Notes: a model not told the origin generated them from the letters alone. A DNA stretch of 48,947 nt from Solobacterium sp. (GCA_017469355.1 JAFUGM010000034.1:1-48947); one strand, 5' to 3'. Shown: positions 1-8,132, counted from the stretch's first letter. Numbers and translations are program-made.

Positions 1-57
1 ATCTTCTCAAAAAGCAGTAAGCTTTTTCCCACCCATCGGCTCCTCACCATACGAATC

Positions 58-266
58 GGAAGTGGAATTTAGTCTTCTCGATTGATTGAAAGCCTTGATT
101 TCACTTCTTTTTGTCATACCTCAAAGTGGTCTGCTTACAGGAACTATTCTACCTTACCTTCTTATTTCCACCAACATAAACAATGCATATCCCACGATAT
201 GCACTGTTTCTGTAAGACTTATTTCCACTTCTTTTTTTCGATTTCTGAAGTGGAATTTACTTTTCT
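58..266. repeat. Short direct and inverted repeats in a 250-bp gene-free stretch
   Basis: The motif GAAGTGGAATTTA occurs at about 59-71 and again at 247-259. Its complement TTCCACTTC lies at 223-231 and pairs with 247-255 to give a 9-bp hairpin with a 15-nt loop. A second hairpin, GCATAT-CCCACG-ATATGC (185-202), extends outward with one mismatch to about 178-208. T-rich tracts beginning TTTCACTTC (about 99) and TTTCCACTTC (about 222) also look like copies of each other. I see no convincing gene in 1-256. The stretch may hold a terminator for the leftward gene at 257 plus degenerate repeat copies. Confidence 0.5.
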
Positions 267-853
267 ACTTCAGCGAAAATATAGAACGTCTGCCATAAGC
301 CAAACAGAACCATAGACGTCAGAATCACGGAATACCGTTCCGAGTAAATGCGGGGAGAACGTACGGTCTTATAAATGAAAATAATCAACACCGCAAGGAA
401 GATACTGTAGTCAGCGATGCGGTGGAAACTCTGTCCTGCTAAAGGAATCATACGGTAGTATGGATAGCCGTCTACGAGAATCGACTCCACCACAAACGCA
501 TGTTCGAAGATCGGATTCAGAAGCAGCTGAACCACATCAATGATTAACAACGCATAAACGACGGTGCGATGCCAGTCCTTCTTCCAGGAGATGTGACAGT
601 AGTCCAGTGTGAACCGCAGTAATGCGTACATAACAAAATCCATTCCAAGGAAGTAGATAAAACACCCCAGAATGGATATAGATCGTGTTTGGGAAGCGAT
701 AATAATTAGATTTCCGATCACCGGAGGAATCAGAGACACAAGCAGTAAGGAAAGGGACGCACCGATGGATTTACCGGAACGTTTTGCGATCACTGCACAG
801 ATCATCAGCGCTATGGTCAACACCCCAAACAGCGCGGAATACATCGTTCTCAT
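257..853 (-). CDS. Multi-TM sensor-like membrane protein (7TM histidine-kinase N-terminal type), no output domain
   Basis: A 198-residue, very hydrophobic protein with about six predicted membrane segments (roughly residues 5-22, 30-54, 58-80, 95-112, 145-165, 173-194). The pattern resembles the N-terminal 7TM sensor module that precedes GGDEF or kinase domains in Firmicutes. Here the frame stops right after the last helix (…FAEVEK) and no output domain follows in any frame leftwards. It is either a stand-alone membrane protein or a truncated receptor. The second Met, at 844, has slightly better spacing from an upstream AGG and may be the true start. The family assignment is tentative because no catalytic motif is available. 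Confidence 0.6.
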   Translation of the reverse strand: MRTMYSALFGVLTIALMICAVIAKRSGKSIGASLSLLLVSLIPPVIGNLIIIASQTRSISILGCFIYFLGMDFVMYALLRFTLDYCHISWKKDWHRTVVYALLIIDVVQLLLNPIFEHAFVVESILVDGYPYYRMIPLAGQSFHRIADYSIFLAVLIIFIYKTVRSPRIYSERYSVILTSMVLFGLWQTFYIFAEVEK

Positions 854-902
854 ACCTATTTAGAGTATCACACCTTGCGAACAACGGCGTTGCGTGTTTC
901 TT

Positions 903-939
903 CAATCATCGTGAAAATCATGTCATTTCATGACGATTG
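903..939. repeat. 14-bp imperfect inverted repeat in intergenic space
   Basis: CAATCATCGTGAAA (903-916) faces TTTCATGACGATTG (926-939). The arms match except for one wobble and one mismatch, with a 9-nt loop. It lies between the 3' end of the two-component operon and the start of the membrane protein at 853. There is no clear U-run on the minus strand, so it could be an operator for the downstream gene or a factor-assisted transcript end. Confidence 0.45.
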
Positions 940-959
940 TTGGACATTTCTTCCGGTGA

Positions 960-1067
960 TCAATGGGTTTTCTTCTTACGTACCTGTCTTAAAATAACAA
1001 GCACGATACAGAGCACCAGAGCCAATGCGCTGATTCCTGCGATCAGCGAAGCTACCACTTCATTCAT
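960..1067 (-). CDS. 35-residue single-pass membrane peptide overlapping the histidine kinase
   Basis: The reading frame begins ATGAATGAAGTG at 1067, overlaps the last 8 nt of the kinase gene and stops at 960. The peptide has a short acidic N-terminus (MNEVV), one strongly hydrophobic helix (about residues 6-26) and a basic tail (RQVRKKKTH), a classic small N-out membrane-protein layout. The stop/start overlap implies translational coupling to the kinase. I recognise no family. A role in modulating the adjacent sensor is inference from position only. Confidence 0.55.
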   Translation of the reverse strand: MNEVVASLIAGISALALVLCIVLVILRQVRKKKTH

Positions 1068-3003
1068 TGATATTCAGAATCACATCGGCACGGAACAGAT
1101 CTCCATCCACAGAGAGCTCCAGCGTTCCATTCATCAGCTCTGTGAGACTTCTGGCGATATTCAGACCAAGCCCGCTTCCTTCCGTATGACGGCTCCGATC
1201 TCCGCGGACAAACCGTTCCATCAGTTCTTCCGCATCGACATTCAACTGATCTTTCGAGATGTTCTTTACACTGATTCTGGCTTTCTGCCCTTCCTGTACC
1301 GCGCTGACATAAACGCGGGTTCCTTCCATCGCATACTTATCCACATTGGCGAGAAGATTTGCCAGAACCCTCCATAACAGTTTCCCATCCGCCTGTGCCT
1401 TCAGACCTTCTTCAGGAATGGTCATGACCGTCGTCAGGTGTTTCTCCTGGAACTTATCCTCATATTCCGCTAAGGCCTGGGAAATCAGTTCCTTTATTTC
1501 AACCGTTTCGATCGTTGCCTGAACGGTACCGCTGGCAGCACGGGAAGCTTCCACGATATCTTCCGTCATCTTCTTCAGGCGCTCACCCTGTTTCTTGAGT
1601 ACCGCTAGATATTCTTCTTCCTGTTCCTTGGTATGTTCTTTCTGAAGCAGATCAGTGTAGTTGATGATGGAGGTTAACGGGGTCTTGATATCATGAGACA
1701 CATTGGTAATCAATTCTGTCTTCATCCGTTCACTCTTCGTCTGTTCTGCCACCGCAATCTCCATTCCTTTCCCAATGGAATGAATATTGTCAGCCTGCGT
1801 TTTAAAGTCACCGACCAGAAGCCGCATATGTTTCTTATCAATCTGATAGTCCGTATTCCCTGATGCGATTTCCTTCACTGCCTTCGTCAGGATCAGGTTG
1901 GAGAACAGGCAATACAGGAATACCCCCGCAAATAACGCCCATAGAATATAGAGCAGTAATCCAAATTCGAAATATACATAACCTGCCACATAGGTGGTCA
2001 ACAGAAACATGTAAAACACAATCGCAAGGATTAACACCCGCATCGGCCAGCCCCATTCTTTCAGGAAATGGAAGACCCAGGCCAGAATCTTTACGACAAG
2101 AATATTGGAAAACAGCGTATGTGATTTGATTCGTGCGGTAAGCGTCATGAGCCAGAGATACACAAATATGGATAAGCACATAAACGCAAGAATCTCGGGA
2201 AGCGCGACTGCGATATAGGAGCTTCCATTAATCATCGCATCTGCCACCTCTTCGGTAGCCCCACACCCAAAGATAGCGCAGATCCCAAGAATGACGGTAA
2301 CGACATCAAACGGAATTCGGTCCAGCCAGGTTAATGTAATTTCATCTCCACTACCCTTATGTCCTGCCCCGCAGAACGCAAACCACAGTACTAAAAGGAA
2401 GCCAAGCGCACATCCCACAGCGGTCTGAACCAAAGATGACTTTACACGCTTAATGGAGTTAAACAGGATCACTCCCCTGCGGAACATATCATTCACCGGG
2501 AAATCTTTCTGTACATACAGTTCAACGCGATATCCGTTATACGCCTCCGGCATCAGAGTCATATCACCGGTGTAGTAATAATTGTGATATCCCGGATTCC
2601 CAATCTGAAGGACACCGAATTCTTCCGACTTTATCAGAAGATAGTCATCTTTATTTCCTTTGGTTTTAGAAAGAAGCACATACCGATTCTCCATGGGTTT
2701 CGTTGGATAATACCGATACAGCACATATTGAACATTGCTTTCACCGCTGCTGTACTCTACTTCAGTCTGCTTGATATAACCATTGTCATACTGCGCTTCA
2801 ATCGTATGTGCTGTCCTAAGAAGTTCGCGTTGAAACGCCTCGGACTCCGTATAGTATTCTGTTCCCTGATACAAGCCAAAATCATTTGCGACATAAAGCG
2901 CGCCTCCGCCAAGGGCGGTACCAACACCAAGCACACATAACAGCACTGCCGCAAGGAACTGAAGCACCCGGCTTCCTCTAATATGTTTCCAGGTTGTACT
3001 CAT
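1060..3003 (-). CDS. Sensor histidine kinase, multi-TM
   Basis: A 647-residue sensor kinase. Residues 14-36 form a first membrane helix, followed by an extracytoplasmic region of about 140 residues rich in Tyr. Several more helices fall between about 188 and 370, then a short linker and the dimerisation domain. The phospho-acceptor is His437 in NVSHDIKTPL. The ATPase domain shows an N-box-like LANLLANVDKYA and the G-box GSGLGLNIA near the C-terminus. Its start codon overlaps the response-regulator stop by 4 nt, so the two are co-translated partners. The stimulus is unknown; Firmicutes kinases with this multi-helix sensor often respond to envelope stress, which is only a family-level hint here. 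Confidence 0.9.
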   Translation of the reverse strand: MSTTWKHIRGSRVLQFLAAVLLCVLGVGTALGGGALYVANDFGLYQGTEYYTESEAFQRELLRTAHTIEAQYDNGYIKQTEVEYSSGESNVQYVLYRYYPTKPMENRYVLLSKTKGNKDDYLLIKSEEFGVLQIGNPGYHNYYYTGDMTLMPEAYNGYRVELYVQKDFPVNDMFRRGVILFNSIKRVKSSLVQTAVGCALGFLLVLWFAFCGAGHKGSGDEITLTWLDRIPFDVVTVILGICAIFGCGATEEVADAMINGSSYIAVALPEILAFMCLSIFVYLWLMTLTARIKSHTLFSNILVVKILAWVFHFLKEWGWPMRVLILAIVFYMFLLTTYVAGYVYFEFGLLLYILWALFAGVFLYCLFSNLILTKAVKEIASGNTDYQIDKKHMRLLVGDFKTQADNIHSIGKGMEIAVAEQTKSERMKTELITNVSHDIKTPLTSIINYTDLLQKEHTKEQEEEYLAVLKKQGERLKKMTEDIVEASRAASGTVQATIETVEIKELISQALAEYEDKFQEKHLTTVMTIPEEGLKAQADGKLLWRVLANLLANVDKYAMEGTRVYVSAVQEGQKARISVKNISKDQLNVDAEELMERFVRGDRSRHTEGSGLGLNIARSLTELMNGTLELSVDGDLFRADVILNINE

Positions 3004-3695
3004 CTTCTTCCTTCCTCCATCCGGTATCCCTGTCCCCAGACAACTCGAATGTATCTTGGGGATCCAGGGTCAATCTCAATCTTCTCTCTTAAGTGACGAA
3101 TATGAACCGCAACAACCCCTTCACTGCCAATGGGTTCTTCTTTCCATACCCGCCGATAGATTTCCTGGGAGGTGAACACCTTCCCGGGATGTTCCATCAA
3201 CAGTTTCAGGATTCCATATTCTACAGGTGTCAGATTTACTTCTTCCCCATCTGCGGTAACCGTCCGGCTTCGATCATCCAGACAGATTCCGCCGATTTCA
3301 ATCACGTCTTCCCGCACCGGCTGTCCACCCAGTCGGGTATATCGGCGCAGTTGGGAACGAATTCTGGCGATGACTTCAGATGGATGGAACGGTTTTGTCA
3401 CATAGTCATCTGCGCCAATGTCCAAGCCCAGAATCTTATCGGATTCTTCACTTTTCGCCGTAAGAAGAATGATCGGCACATTCGTGACTTCACGCATCTT
3501 CGCCGTGGCCGTTATTCCGTCCATATTTGGCATCATGATATCCATTAACACAAGATCAATCGGTTCCTTCTGCACCAGATCAAGCGCCTGTTTTCCATCT
3601 GTCGCTTCATATAATGTGAATTCCTGCGAAGAAAGATATATCTTCAATGCGTTCACAATATCCAGATCATCATCCACAATCAGTATTCCAGCCAT
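3000..3695 (-). CDS. OmpR/PhoB-family response regulator
   Basis: A 231-residue regulator. The receiver domain (1-115) has the acidic pocket Asp8/Asp9, the phospho-acceptor Asp52 in LMDIMMPNMDG and the switch sequence DYVTKPF. The C-terminal winged helix (about 130-229) ends in the typical VWGQGYRM. A GAGGT ribosome site precedes the ATG at 3695. It is first in the operon with the kinase (4-nt overlap). Two ATTAAGA repeats 11 bp apart lie 64-81 bp upstream, the spacing expected for OmpR-type dimers, so autoregulation is likely. Confidence 0.92.
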   Translation of the reverse strand: MAGILIVDDDLDIVNALKIYLSSQEFTLYEATDGKQALDLVQKEPIDLVLMDIMMPNMDGITATAKMREVTNVPIILLTAKSEESDKILGLDIGADDYVTKPFHPSEVIARIRSQLRRYTRLGGQPVREDVIEIGGICLDDRSRTVTADGEEVNLTPVEYGILKLLMEHPGKVFTSQEIYRRVWKEEPIGSEGVVAVHIRHLREKIEIDPGSPRYIRVVWGQGYRMEEGRR

Positions 3696-3726
3696 GGGTT
3701 ACCTCATTTCTACTGTTCATTGTAAG

Positions 3727-3750
3727 AAAACGCCTGTTAAGAAAACAGGC
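3727..3750 (-). terminator. Intrinsic terminator or attenuator hairpin
   Basis: GCCTGTT (3732-3738) pairs with AACAGGC (3744-3750). On the minus strand the stem is followed by GTTTTC. It sits between the lysine operon and the response-regulator start. It may be the second of two tandem terminators, or a leader attenuator of the two-component operon. Confidence 0.5.
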
Positions 3751-3776
3751 TTAATTCCATTAAGAGTTTATTAAGA
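3750..3776. promoter_or_regulatory. Candidate response-regulator operator (11-bp direct repeats)
   Basis: ATTAAGA occurs at 3759-3765 and 3770-3776, exactly 11 bp apart. The first copy also forms a dyad CTTAAT-TCC-ATTAAG with 3750-3755. OmpR/PhoB-family proteins bind head-to-tail repeats with one-helical-turn spacing, and this sits upstream of an OmpR-family gene. Assignment to that regulator is inferred. Confidence 0.45.
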
Positions 3777-3785
3777 TCCTCGCAC

Positions 3786-3816
3786 AAAACAGGTCCGGAC
3801 ATTCCATCCAGACCTG
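3786..3816 (-). terminator. Terminator of the lysine operon
   Basis: CAGGTCCGGA (3790-3799) pairs with TCCAGACCTG (3807-3816), a 10-bp stem with one wobble. On the minus strand it is followed by TTTTGTG. It lies about 30 bp past the ddh stop codon. Confidence 0.8.
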
Positions 3817-3844
3817 TGATTCAAATCGTTAATTTGCGTTTCAA

Positions 3845-4831
3845 TTACAGCAGATGTGCTCTCAGTTCTTCCGGACTGGATTCACTTAACAGTACCGGAG
3901 GAATATCGAAGACGGTCTTACAGCCAAAGTCACCCTGATCATACAGGCGTTTCACTGCTCTTGCGTATGCGACAAGAACACTGGAGGTAAACTCCGGGTT
4001 GGAATCCAGTTTCAGACTGAATTCAATCACATGTCCATGTTCGTGATCTACACCAGTCGTGCCGGAACGGAACACAAATCCACCATGGGCAAGACCAGAA
4101 TGATTCGCTTTCATCTCCTCTGCCGAGATGAAGTGAACCGTGGTGTCGTAATCTGCGAAGTAGTTTGGCATTTCTTTGATTTCACGCTCAATCGCTTCTG
4201 CGTCAGCGCCTTCCTTCAATACGACAAATGCCTCACGAATATGTTTCTGACGGGTGGTAAGCTCCGGGTTCTCCCCATTTCTTACCGACTGAAGTGCTTC
4301 TTCCACCGGAATCGTATACTGTCTTGCGTCGGCGACACCTTCAATCCGCCGGATTGCGTCGGAGTGACCCTGACTGACGCCCTTGCCCCAGAAGGTATAG
4401 TCCGATCCATTGGGGAGTACCGCGTTCGTATATGCCCGCATCAAAGAGAACAGTCCCGGATCCCATCCGACGGAAATCATCGCTGTATGGTGAGACGCTT
4501 CTGCGCTGGCATTGACATTTGCGAAATGTGTTGGGATATTCGCATGAGTATCAAAGCTGTCAATGACATTGAAATACTTCGCATATTCCGGCGTCTGTAC
4601 CGGCAGATCTGTCGCACTTCCACCGCAGATGACCAGCACATCAATCTTATCTTTCCAGGATAGCAGTTCTTCCGCAGCTACCACCGGCACATCCGGTGAA
4701 GCGATGGTTACGTCTGATGGATTCCGCCGTGTAAAAACAGCGACCAGCTCCGTATCATTTGTTTCTTTTACGGCGCATTCCACACCGCGTCCGAGATTTC
4801 CATAGCCGAGAATTCCGAGTCTGACTGTCAT
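3845..4831 (-). CDS. ddh: meso-Diaminopimelate D-dehydrogenase
   Basis: A 328-residue NADPH-dependent enzyme that reductively aminates tetrahydrodipicolinate straight to meso-diaminopimelate, bypassing the acylated DapD/E/F steps. The N-terminal Rossmann motif GILGYGNLGRG is characteristic. Family blocks such as SVGWDPGLFSLMRAY, FWGKGVSQGHSDAIRRI and the C-terminal DFGCKTVFDIPP are all present and the length is normal. It is the last gene of the lysine operon, 18 bp after dapB. Its presence implies that tetrahydrodipicolinate made by DapA/DapB goes to cell-wall diaminopimelate or, through LysA, to lysine in one pathway. No defects seen. Confidence 0.97.
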   Translation of the reverse strand: MTVRLGILGYGNLGRGVECAVKETNDTELVAVFTRRNPSDVTIASPDVPVVAAEELLSWKDKIDVLVICGGSATDLPVQTPEYAKYFNVIDSFDTHANIPTHFANVNASAEASHHTAMISVGWDPGLFSLMRAYTNAVLPNGSDYTFWGKGVSQGHSDAIRRIEGVADARQYTIPVEEALQSVRNGENPELTTRQKHIREAFVVLKEGADAEAIEREIKEMPNYFADYDTTVHFISAEEMKANHSGLAHGGFVFRSGTTGVDHEHGHVIEFSLKLDSNPEFTSSVLVAYARAVKRLYDQGDFGCKTVFDIPPVLLSESSPEELRAHLL

Positions 4832-4849
4832 GATTATTTCCCCTCTTTC

Positions 4850-5554
4850 TTAAAACAACAGATCGTTCATGTCATACATACCGGCAGACTGTGTTACCGC
4901 AAACTCTGCCGCGCGCACCGCACCGTTTACGAAGATCTGACGGTTCTGCGCATGGTGTGTAATCGTAATGGTTTCGTTGTCTCCGAAGAAATATACGGTA
5001 TGTTCTCCGGCCTCTGTTCCTCCCCGCAGGGAATGAACTCCGATTTCCTTTCCTCTTGCGCCAGTGATTCCTTCCCGGCCATATACTTCCCGATATTCTC
5101 CACGCTGGTTCATAATCGCAAGCAATGCCTTGGCGGTGCCGCTAGGCGCATCCTTCTTCTGATTATGATGGGTTTCCGAAAGTTCCATATCGAAGCTTCC
5201 TTCCAGAAGCGGAACCGCTGTTTCAAGCAGTTTCCGCATCACTGCGACACCATAGGAGAAGTTGGAACTGTAGAACACAGGAACCTGAGTTGAAAGATCG
5301 TTCAGTACCGCATGGTCTTCTTCCGTTATTCCGGTAGTTCCATAGACAAGCGCACAATGATGTGCAGTCACATAGTCTTTAATCCAGGAAAGATTATCCC
5401 GATGGGAGAAGTCAATGACGACATCCGCCTCTCCTGCTTCTAATGCGCTGAGATCAAACACATCGGCACAGCCGAGCACGTCATGACCCTGCGCCTCTGC
5501 GGTGGAGACGATCAGGCTTCCCATCTTTCCCTTTCCGCCGATCAGCACTTTCAT
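4850..5554 (-). CDS. dapB: 4-Hydroxy-tetrahydrodipicolinate reductase
   Basis: A 234-residue short-form DapB that reduces the DapA product with NAD(P)H. The N-terminal nucleotide-binding loop reads GGKGKMG. The catalytic and substrate blocks SETHHNQKKDAPSGTA and SLRGGTEAGEHTVYF are intact. It is about 30-40 residues shorter than the E. coli enzyme, as usual for many Firmicutes. Its ATG overlaps the dapA stop by 4 nt, indicating coupled translation, and ddh follows 18 bp later. Confidence 0.96.
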   Translation of the reverse strand: MKVLIGGKGKMGSLIVSTAEAQGHDVLGCADVFDLSALEAGEADVVIDFSHRDNLSWIKDYVTAHHCALVYGTTGITEEDHAVLNDLSTQVPVFYSSNFSYGVAVMRKLLETAVPLLEGSFDMELSETHHNQKKDAPSGTAKALLAIMNQRGEYREVYGREGITGARGKEIGVHSLRGGTEAGEHTVYFFGDNETITITHHAQNRQIFVNGAVRAAEFAVTQSAGMYDMNDLLF

Positions 5555-6429
5555 AACAGGCCAACCTTCTTCATCTCCGCATAGAGAACATTCTTGTTCT
5601 TCTCTGCCATTTCATATAGCGGCAATCGGTATCCGCCAACCTGCTTTCCCATGGCGTTGAGCGCTTCCTTAACCGGAATCGGGTTCACTTCACAGAACAG
5701 CGCATGGATGTAATCCAGGTACTTCTGCTGTATCGCCAAAGAGCCCGCACGATCACCCTCAAACCACTTCGCAACAAGATCATGTGTTTCCTTTGGATTA
5801 GTATTCGCAAATACACTGATCACACCAGAACCGCCAAGCGAGAGAATCGGAACGATCATGTCATCATTTCCACTGTACATCACAAAGTCATCACTCAGAT
5901 AACGGGAAATGCTTGTCGCAAAGCTGATATTTCCACTGGCTTCCTTAATACCGATGATATTAGGATGCTTGGAAAGACGCTCCACTGCACTGACACTGAG
6001 CGAACATCCGGTTCTGCCCGGTACGTTATAAAGAATGACCGGAGCGGATACCTGATCCGCAACGGTTGTGAAGTGACGGATCATTCCTTCTTCATTGGCC
6101 TTGTTGTAATACGGGGTGATCGCAAGAAGCGCATCCGCTCCCATATCCGCATACTTCTGGCTCTTCATTAACATCGTTGCGGTGTCGTTCGAACCAGACC
6201 CAGCAATGACCGGTACCCGATGATTTACGGTCTTCAGTGCATATTCCACAACCGCATCATCTTCTTCATGGGTCATGGTGGTGCTTTCTCCAGTTGTGCC
6301 AAGGACGAGAATTCCGTCAGTTCCGTTAGCGATATGCCATTCCAGCAGTTCACCAAGCTTTTCGAAATTTACACTTCCATCCTCATGAAACGGTGTGATT
6401 AACGCTACGATAGATCCCTTGATATTCAT
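5551..6429 (-). CDS. dapA: 4-Hydroxy-tetrahydrodipicolinate synthase
   Basis: A 292-residue TIM-barrel aldolase condensing pyruvate with aspartate semialdehyde. Visible landmarks are GTTGESTT (residues about 44-51), the catalytic Tyr in LYNVPGRTG, the Schiff-base Lys in IGIKEASGN, and the SGNDD(M) pyruvate loop. It is second in the lysine operon, 18 bp after lysA and overlapping dapB by 4 nt. The ATG at 6429 has an AGGAGAAAG ribosome site. It is likely controlled by the upstream L-box. No anomalies. Confidence 0.97.
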   Translation of the reverse strand: MNIKGSIVALITPFHEDGSVNFEKLGELLEWHIANGTDGILVLGTTGESTTMTHEEDDAVVEYALKTVNHRVPVIAGSGSNDTATMLMKSQKYADMGADALLAITPYYNKANEEGMIRHFTTVADQVSAPVILYNVPGRTGCSLSVSAVERLSKHPNIIGIKEASGNISFATSISRYLSDDFVMYSGNDDMIVPILSLGGSGVISVFANTNPKETHDLVAKWFEGDRAGSLAIQQKYLDYIHALFCEVNPIPVKEALNAMGKQVGGYRLPLYEMAEKNKNVLYAEMKKVGLL

Positions 6430-6447
6430 ATGTTCTTTCTCCTTTAT

Positions 6448-7701
6448 TTAATCTTCCAGGGAAATCATGTGTTCATAGGTTTCCCTGCGTATGACAACTC
6501 TTGCGGTTCCGTTTTTGACAAAGACTACGGCCGGTAACGGAAGTTTGTTGTAATGACTGGCCATGGAATAGCCATAAGCACCTGTCGTCTTCAGGACTAA
6601 CAGATCCCCCGGTTCCATTTCCGGAAGCGGAATGGATTGAATCAGAATATCTCCCGATTCACAGCACTTTCCGGCAATGGTATAGTCCAGCGAGGCACCT
6701 TCTTCTTTTCCATCCACGAAGGCATCATACTCTGCCTGATACAGTGCCGGACGAATGTTATCCGACATTCCGCCATCTACGAAGGCATAGCGTCGATTTG
6801 GCGTTTTCTTAATCGAGCCGACGGAATAAATCGTAACTCCCGCTTCGCCCACAATACTCCTTCCCGGTTCAATCAGAACCCGCTGAATCAGACCATGATG
6901 GTTTCGATTCTCACGCTCACATTCTTCTATGATGAAGCGACTGACTTCATCAATCGGAATCGGCGCATCGGCTGCGGTATACCGCACCGCAAACCCACCG
7001 CCCAGATTTACCGTATGTATTCCGATTTCATAGGTTTCCTTCATATGTTCCGCAAAGGTGAACAGCTTCCGGATTTCTTCCGCAAAGGCCTGACGGTCAA
7101 AGATCTGGGAACCGATATGGGAATGAATCCCATCAAAGGTAATTCCATCCTGCGCTTCGAGTATCCGAATCGTTTCTACGATTTCGTCTTCATTCAGAAG
7201 TGAGATTCCAAATTTACTGTCTACGTGGGCGGTAACGATATATTTATGGGTATGAGCTTCAATCCCCGGGTTGACCCGAAGTAAGGTATGTACACTTCCT
7301 GCGGTTTCCTGAATCAGGTTCACTAACAGCCTGGCTTCACTCTGGTTGTCTACAATTACCGTTCCAACACCCTGTTCCAACGCACAACGAAGTTCTGCTT
7401 CGGTTTTATTATTTCCGTGAAAGAAGATCTTCCCCGGATCATATCCCGCCTGAACTGCGGTATAGAGTTCCCCGCCCGATACCACATCAAGATACAGGCC
7501 ATAGGAATCAATCAGCCGTACCATCGCTTTACAGCTGAATGCCTTGGACGCATAAAGCACACCTGTTTCAAACTGGTCTGAGACAAAATTGTCACGGTAC
7601 GCACTGAGTATGGAATCCATGGTCGATTCATCATACACATACAGCGGCGTTCCGTACGTCTTCGCCAGTTCTCTGATCGCTGCTCCTCCGATTTCTGCCA
7701 T
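6448..7701 (-). CDS. lysA: Diaminopimelate decarboxylase
   Basis: A 417-residue fold-III PLP enzyme converting meso-diaminopimelate to L-lysine. The PLP lysine is in YASKAFSCKA. Other family blocks are HSHIGSQI, NLGGGF, EPGRSIVGEAG and CCESGD (active-site Cys). The frame stays open to a TTG at 7713, but that codon lies inside the terminator U-run. The ATG at 7701 has GGAGAAAG immediately upstream and is the better start (MAEIGGAAI). It is first gene of the operon. Its ribosome site begins right after the riboswitch-controlled terminator, so termination removes the whole coding region. Confidence 0.96.
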   Translation of the reverse strand: MAEIGGAAIRELAKTYGTPLYVYDESTMDSILSAYRDNFVSDQFETGVLYASKAFSCKAMVRLIDSYGLYLDVVSGGELYTAVQAGYDPGKIFFHGNNKTEAELRCALEQGVGTVIVDNQSEARLLVNLIQETAGSVHTLLRVNPGIEAHTHKYIVTAHVDSKFGISLLNEDEIVETIRILEAQDGITFDGIHSHIGSQIFDRQAFAEEIRKLFTFAEHMKETYEIGIHTVNLGGGFAVRYTAADAPIPIDEVSRFIIEECERENRNHHGLIQRVLIEPGRSIVGEAGVTIYSVGSIKKTPNRRYAFVDGGMSDNIRPALYQAEYDAFVDGKEEGASLDYTIAGKCCESGDILIQSIPLPEMEPGDLLVLKTTGAYGYSMASHYNKLPLPAVVFVKNGTARVVIRRETYEHMISLED

Positions 7702-7711
7702 AACTTTCTCC

Positions 7712-7742
7712 AAAAAAATACCGACGGAATACTATCCGCCGG
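7712..7742 (-). terminator. Riboswitch-controlled intrinsic terminator before lysA
   Basis: On the minus strand CCGGCGGA pairs with TCCGTCGG (8 bp, one wobble; 7721-7742), followed by a run of seven T after TA. It abuts the lysA ribosome site and is the expected expression platform of the L-box. Confidence 0.9.
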
Positions 7743-7760
7743 CATACAAGAACATCCTGA

Positions 7761-7915
7761 CGATAGCACTCCTACTTTCGTAGACAGTCTGACGGATATT
7801 CTCCGTCAGCCCACCATTTCCCAATGCCTTGGAAAACAGTTCGGCGGAATTGCTTATACCGGGCATCCAACGCCTGCCGGCTCTGCCCGATATCGTCGCT
7901 CCCGCGCCTCTATCA
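7761..7915 (-). promoter_or_regulatory. Lysine riboswitch (L-box)
   Basis: Read on the minus strand, the element opens with GATAGAGGCGCGG, the conserved 5' core of the lysine riboswitch. It contains CCGCCGAAC in the P3-P4 region, then GGTGGGCTGACGG…CGTCAGACTGTC and the P5-like stem CTAC-GAAA-GTAG. It closes with CTATCG, which pairs with TGATAG to form P1. It sits directly upstream of an intrinsic terminator and lysA, so lysine binding should favour termination of lysA-dapA-dapB-ddh. Boundaries are by eye. Confidence 0.93.
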
Positions 7916-7929
7916 ATGAATGAATATTA

Positions 7930-8060
7930 GCACCAGCCCGCTGGGTTTGCAACAGAAATACATGACATGCGTACCTGCTTCCCGGCAGCACGGTCATCTT
8001 CACCAGGAACTTCCTCCAATCCGCATTTCACTGCAGCTTTTTTTCGCGAGTCACTGATAT
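7930..8060 (-). other. Structured untranslated leader upstream of the L-box, unidentified
   Basis: About 180 nt separate the candidate promoter from the L-box, far more than the aptamer needs. On the minus strand ATGCG (8022-8026) can pair with CGCAT (7967-7971), enclosing AGGAA-G-TTCCT (8005-8015), a GGT…ACC stem and CTGC-CGGGAA-GCAG (7975-7988), a compact multi-branch fold. I could not match it to a riboswitch, T-box or SRP RNA consensus. On the plus strand a T8 tract follows at 8038-8045. Confidence 0.35.
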
Positions 8061-8103
8061 CACAAGATTTAGATATTTAGCCTTTGCATAACTGAATCAT
8101 GAG

Positions 8104-8132
8104 TTAGTAAATCATGATGATATAAATGGCAA
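8104..8132 (-). promoter_or_regulatory. Candidate sigma-A promoter of the lysine operon
   Basis: On the minus strand TTGCCA (8127-8132) and TACTAA (8104-8109) are separated by exactly 17 bp. Transcription would start near 8097 and run through the leader, L-box and terminator. The -10 is imperfect. Confidence 0.45.

Noticed and set aside
7-117. 36-codon minus-strand frame (…GEEPMGGKKLTAF)
   Set aside because: It has only a weak GAGGT too close to the ATG and no recognisable family. It lies among repeats, so I did not call it a gene.
7702-7713. TTG start of lysA at 7713
   Set aside because: The codon lies within the terminator U-run. The ATG at 7701 has a proper ribosome site.
7930-8060. Possible SRP RNA or cobalamin riboswitch
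   Set aside because: Short stretches resemble both (GATGACCGTG…GCCGGGAAG), but the SRP domain IV core GGAAGCAGCC and the B12 box are missing.
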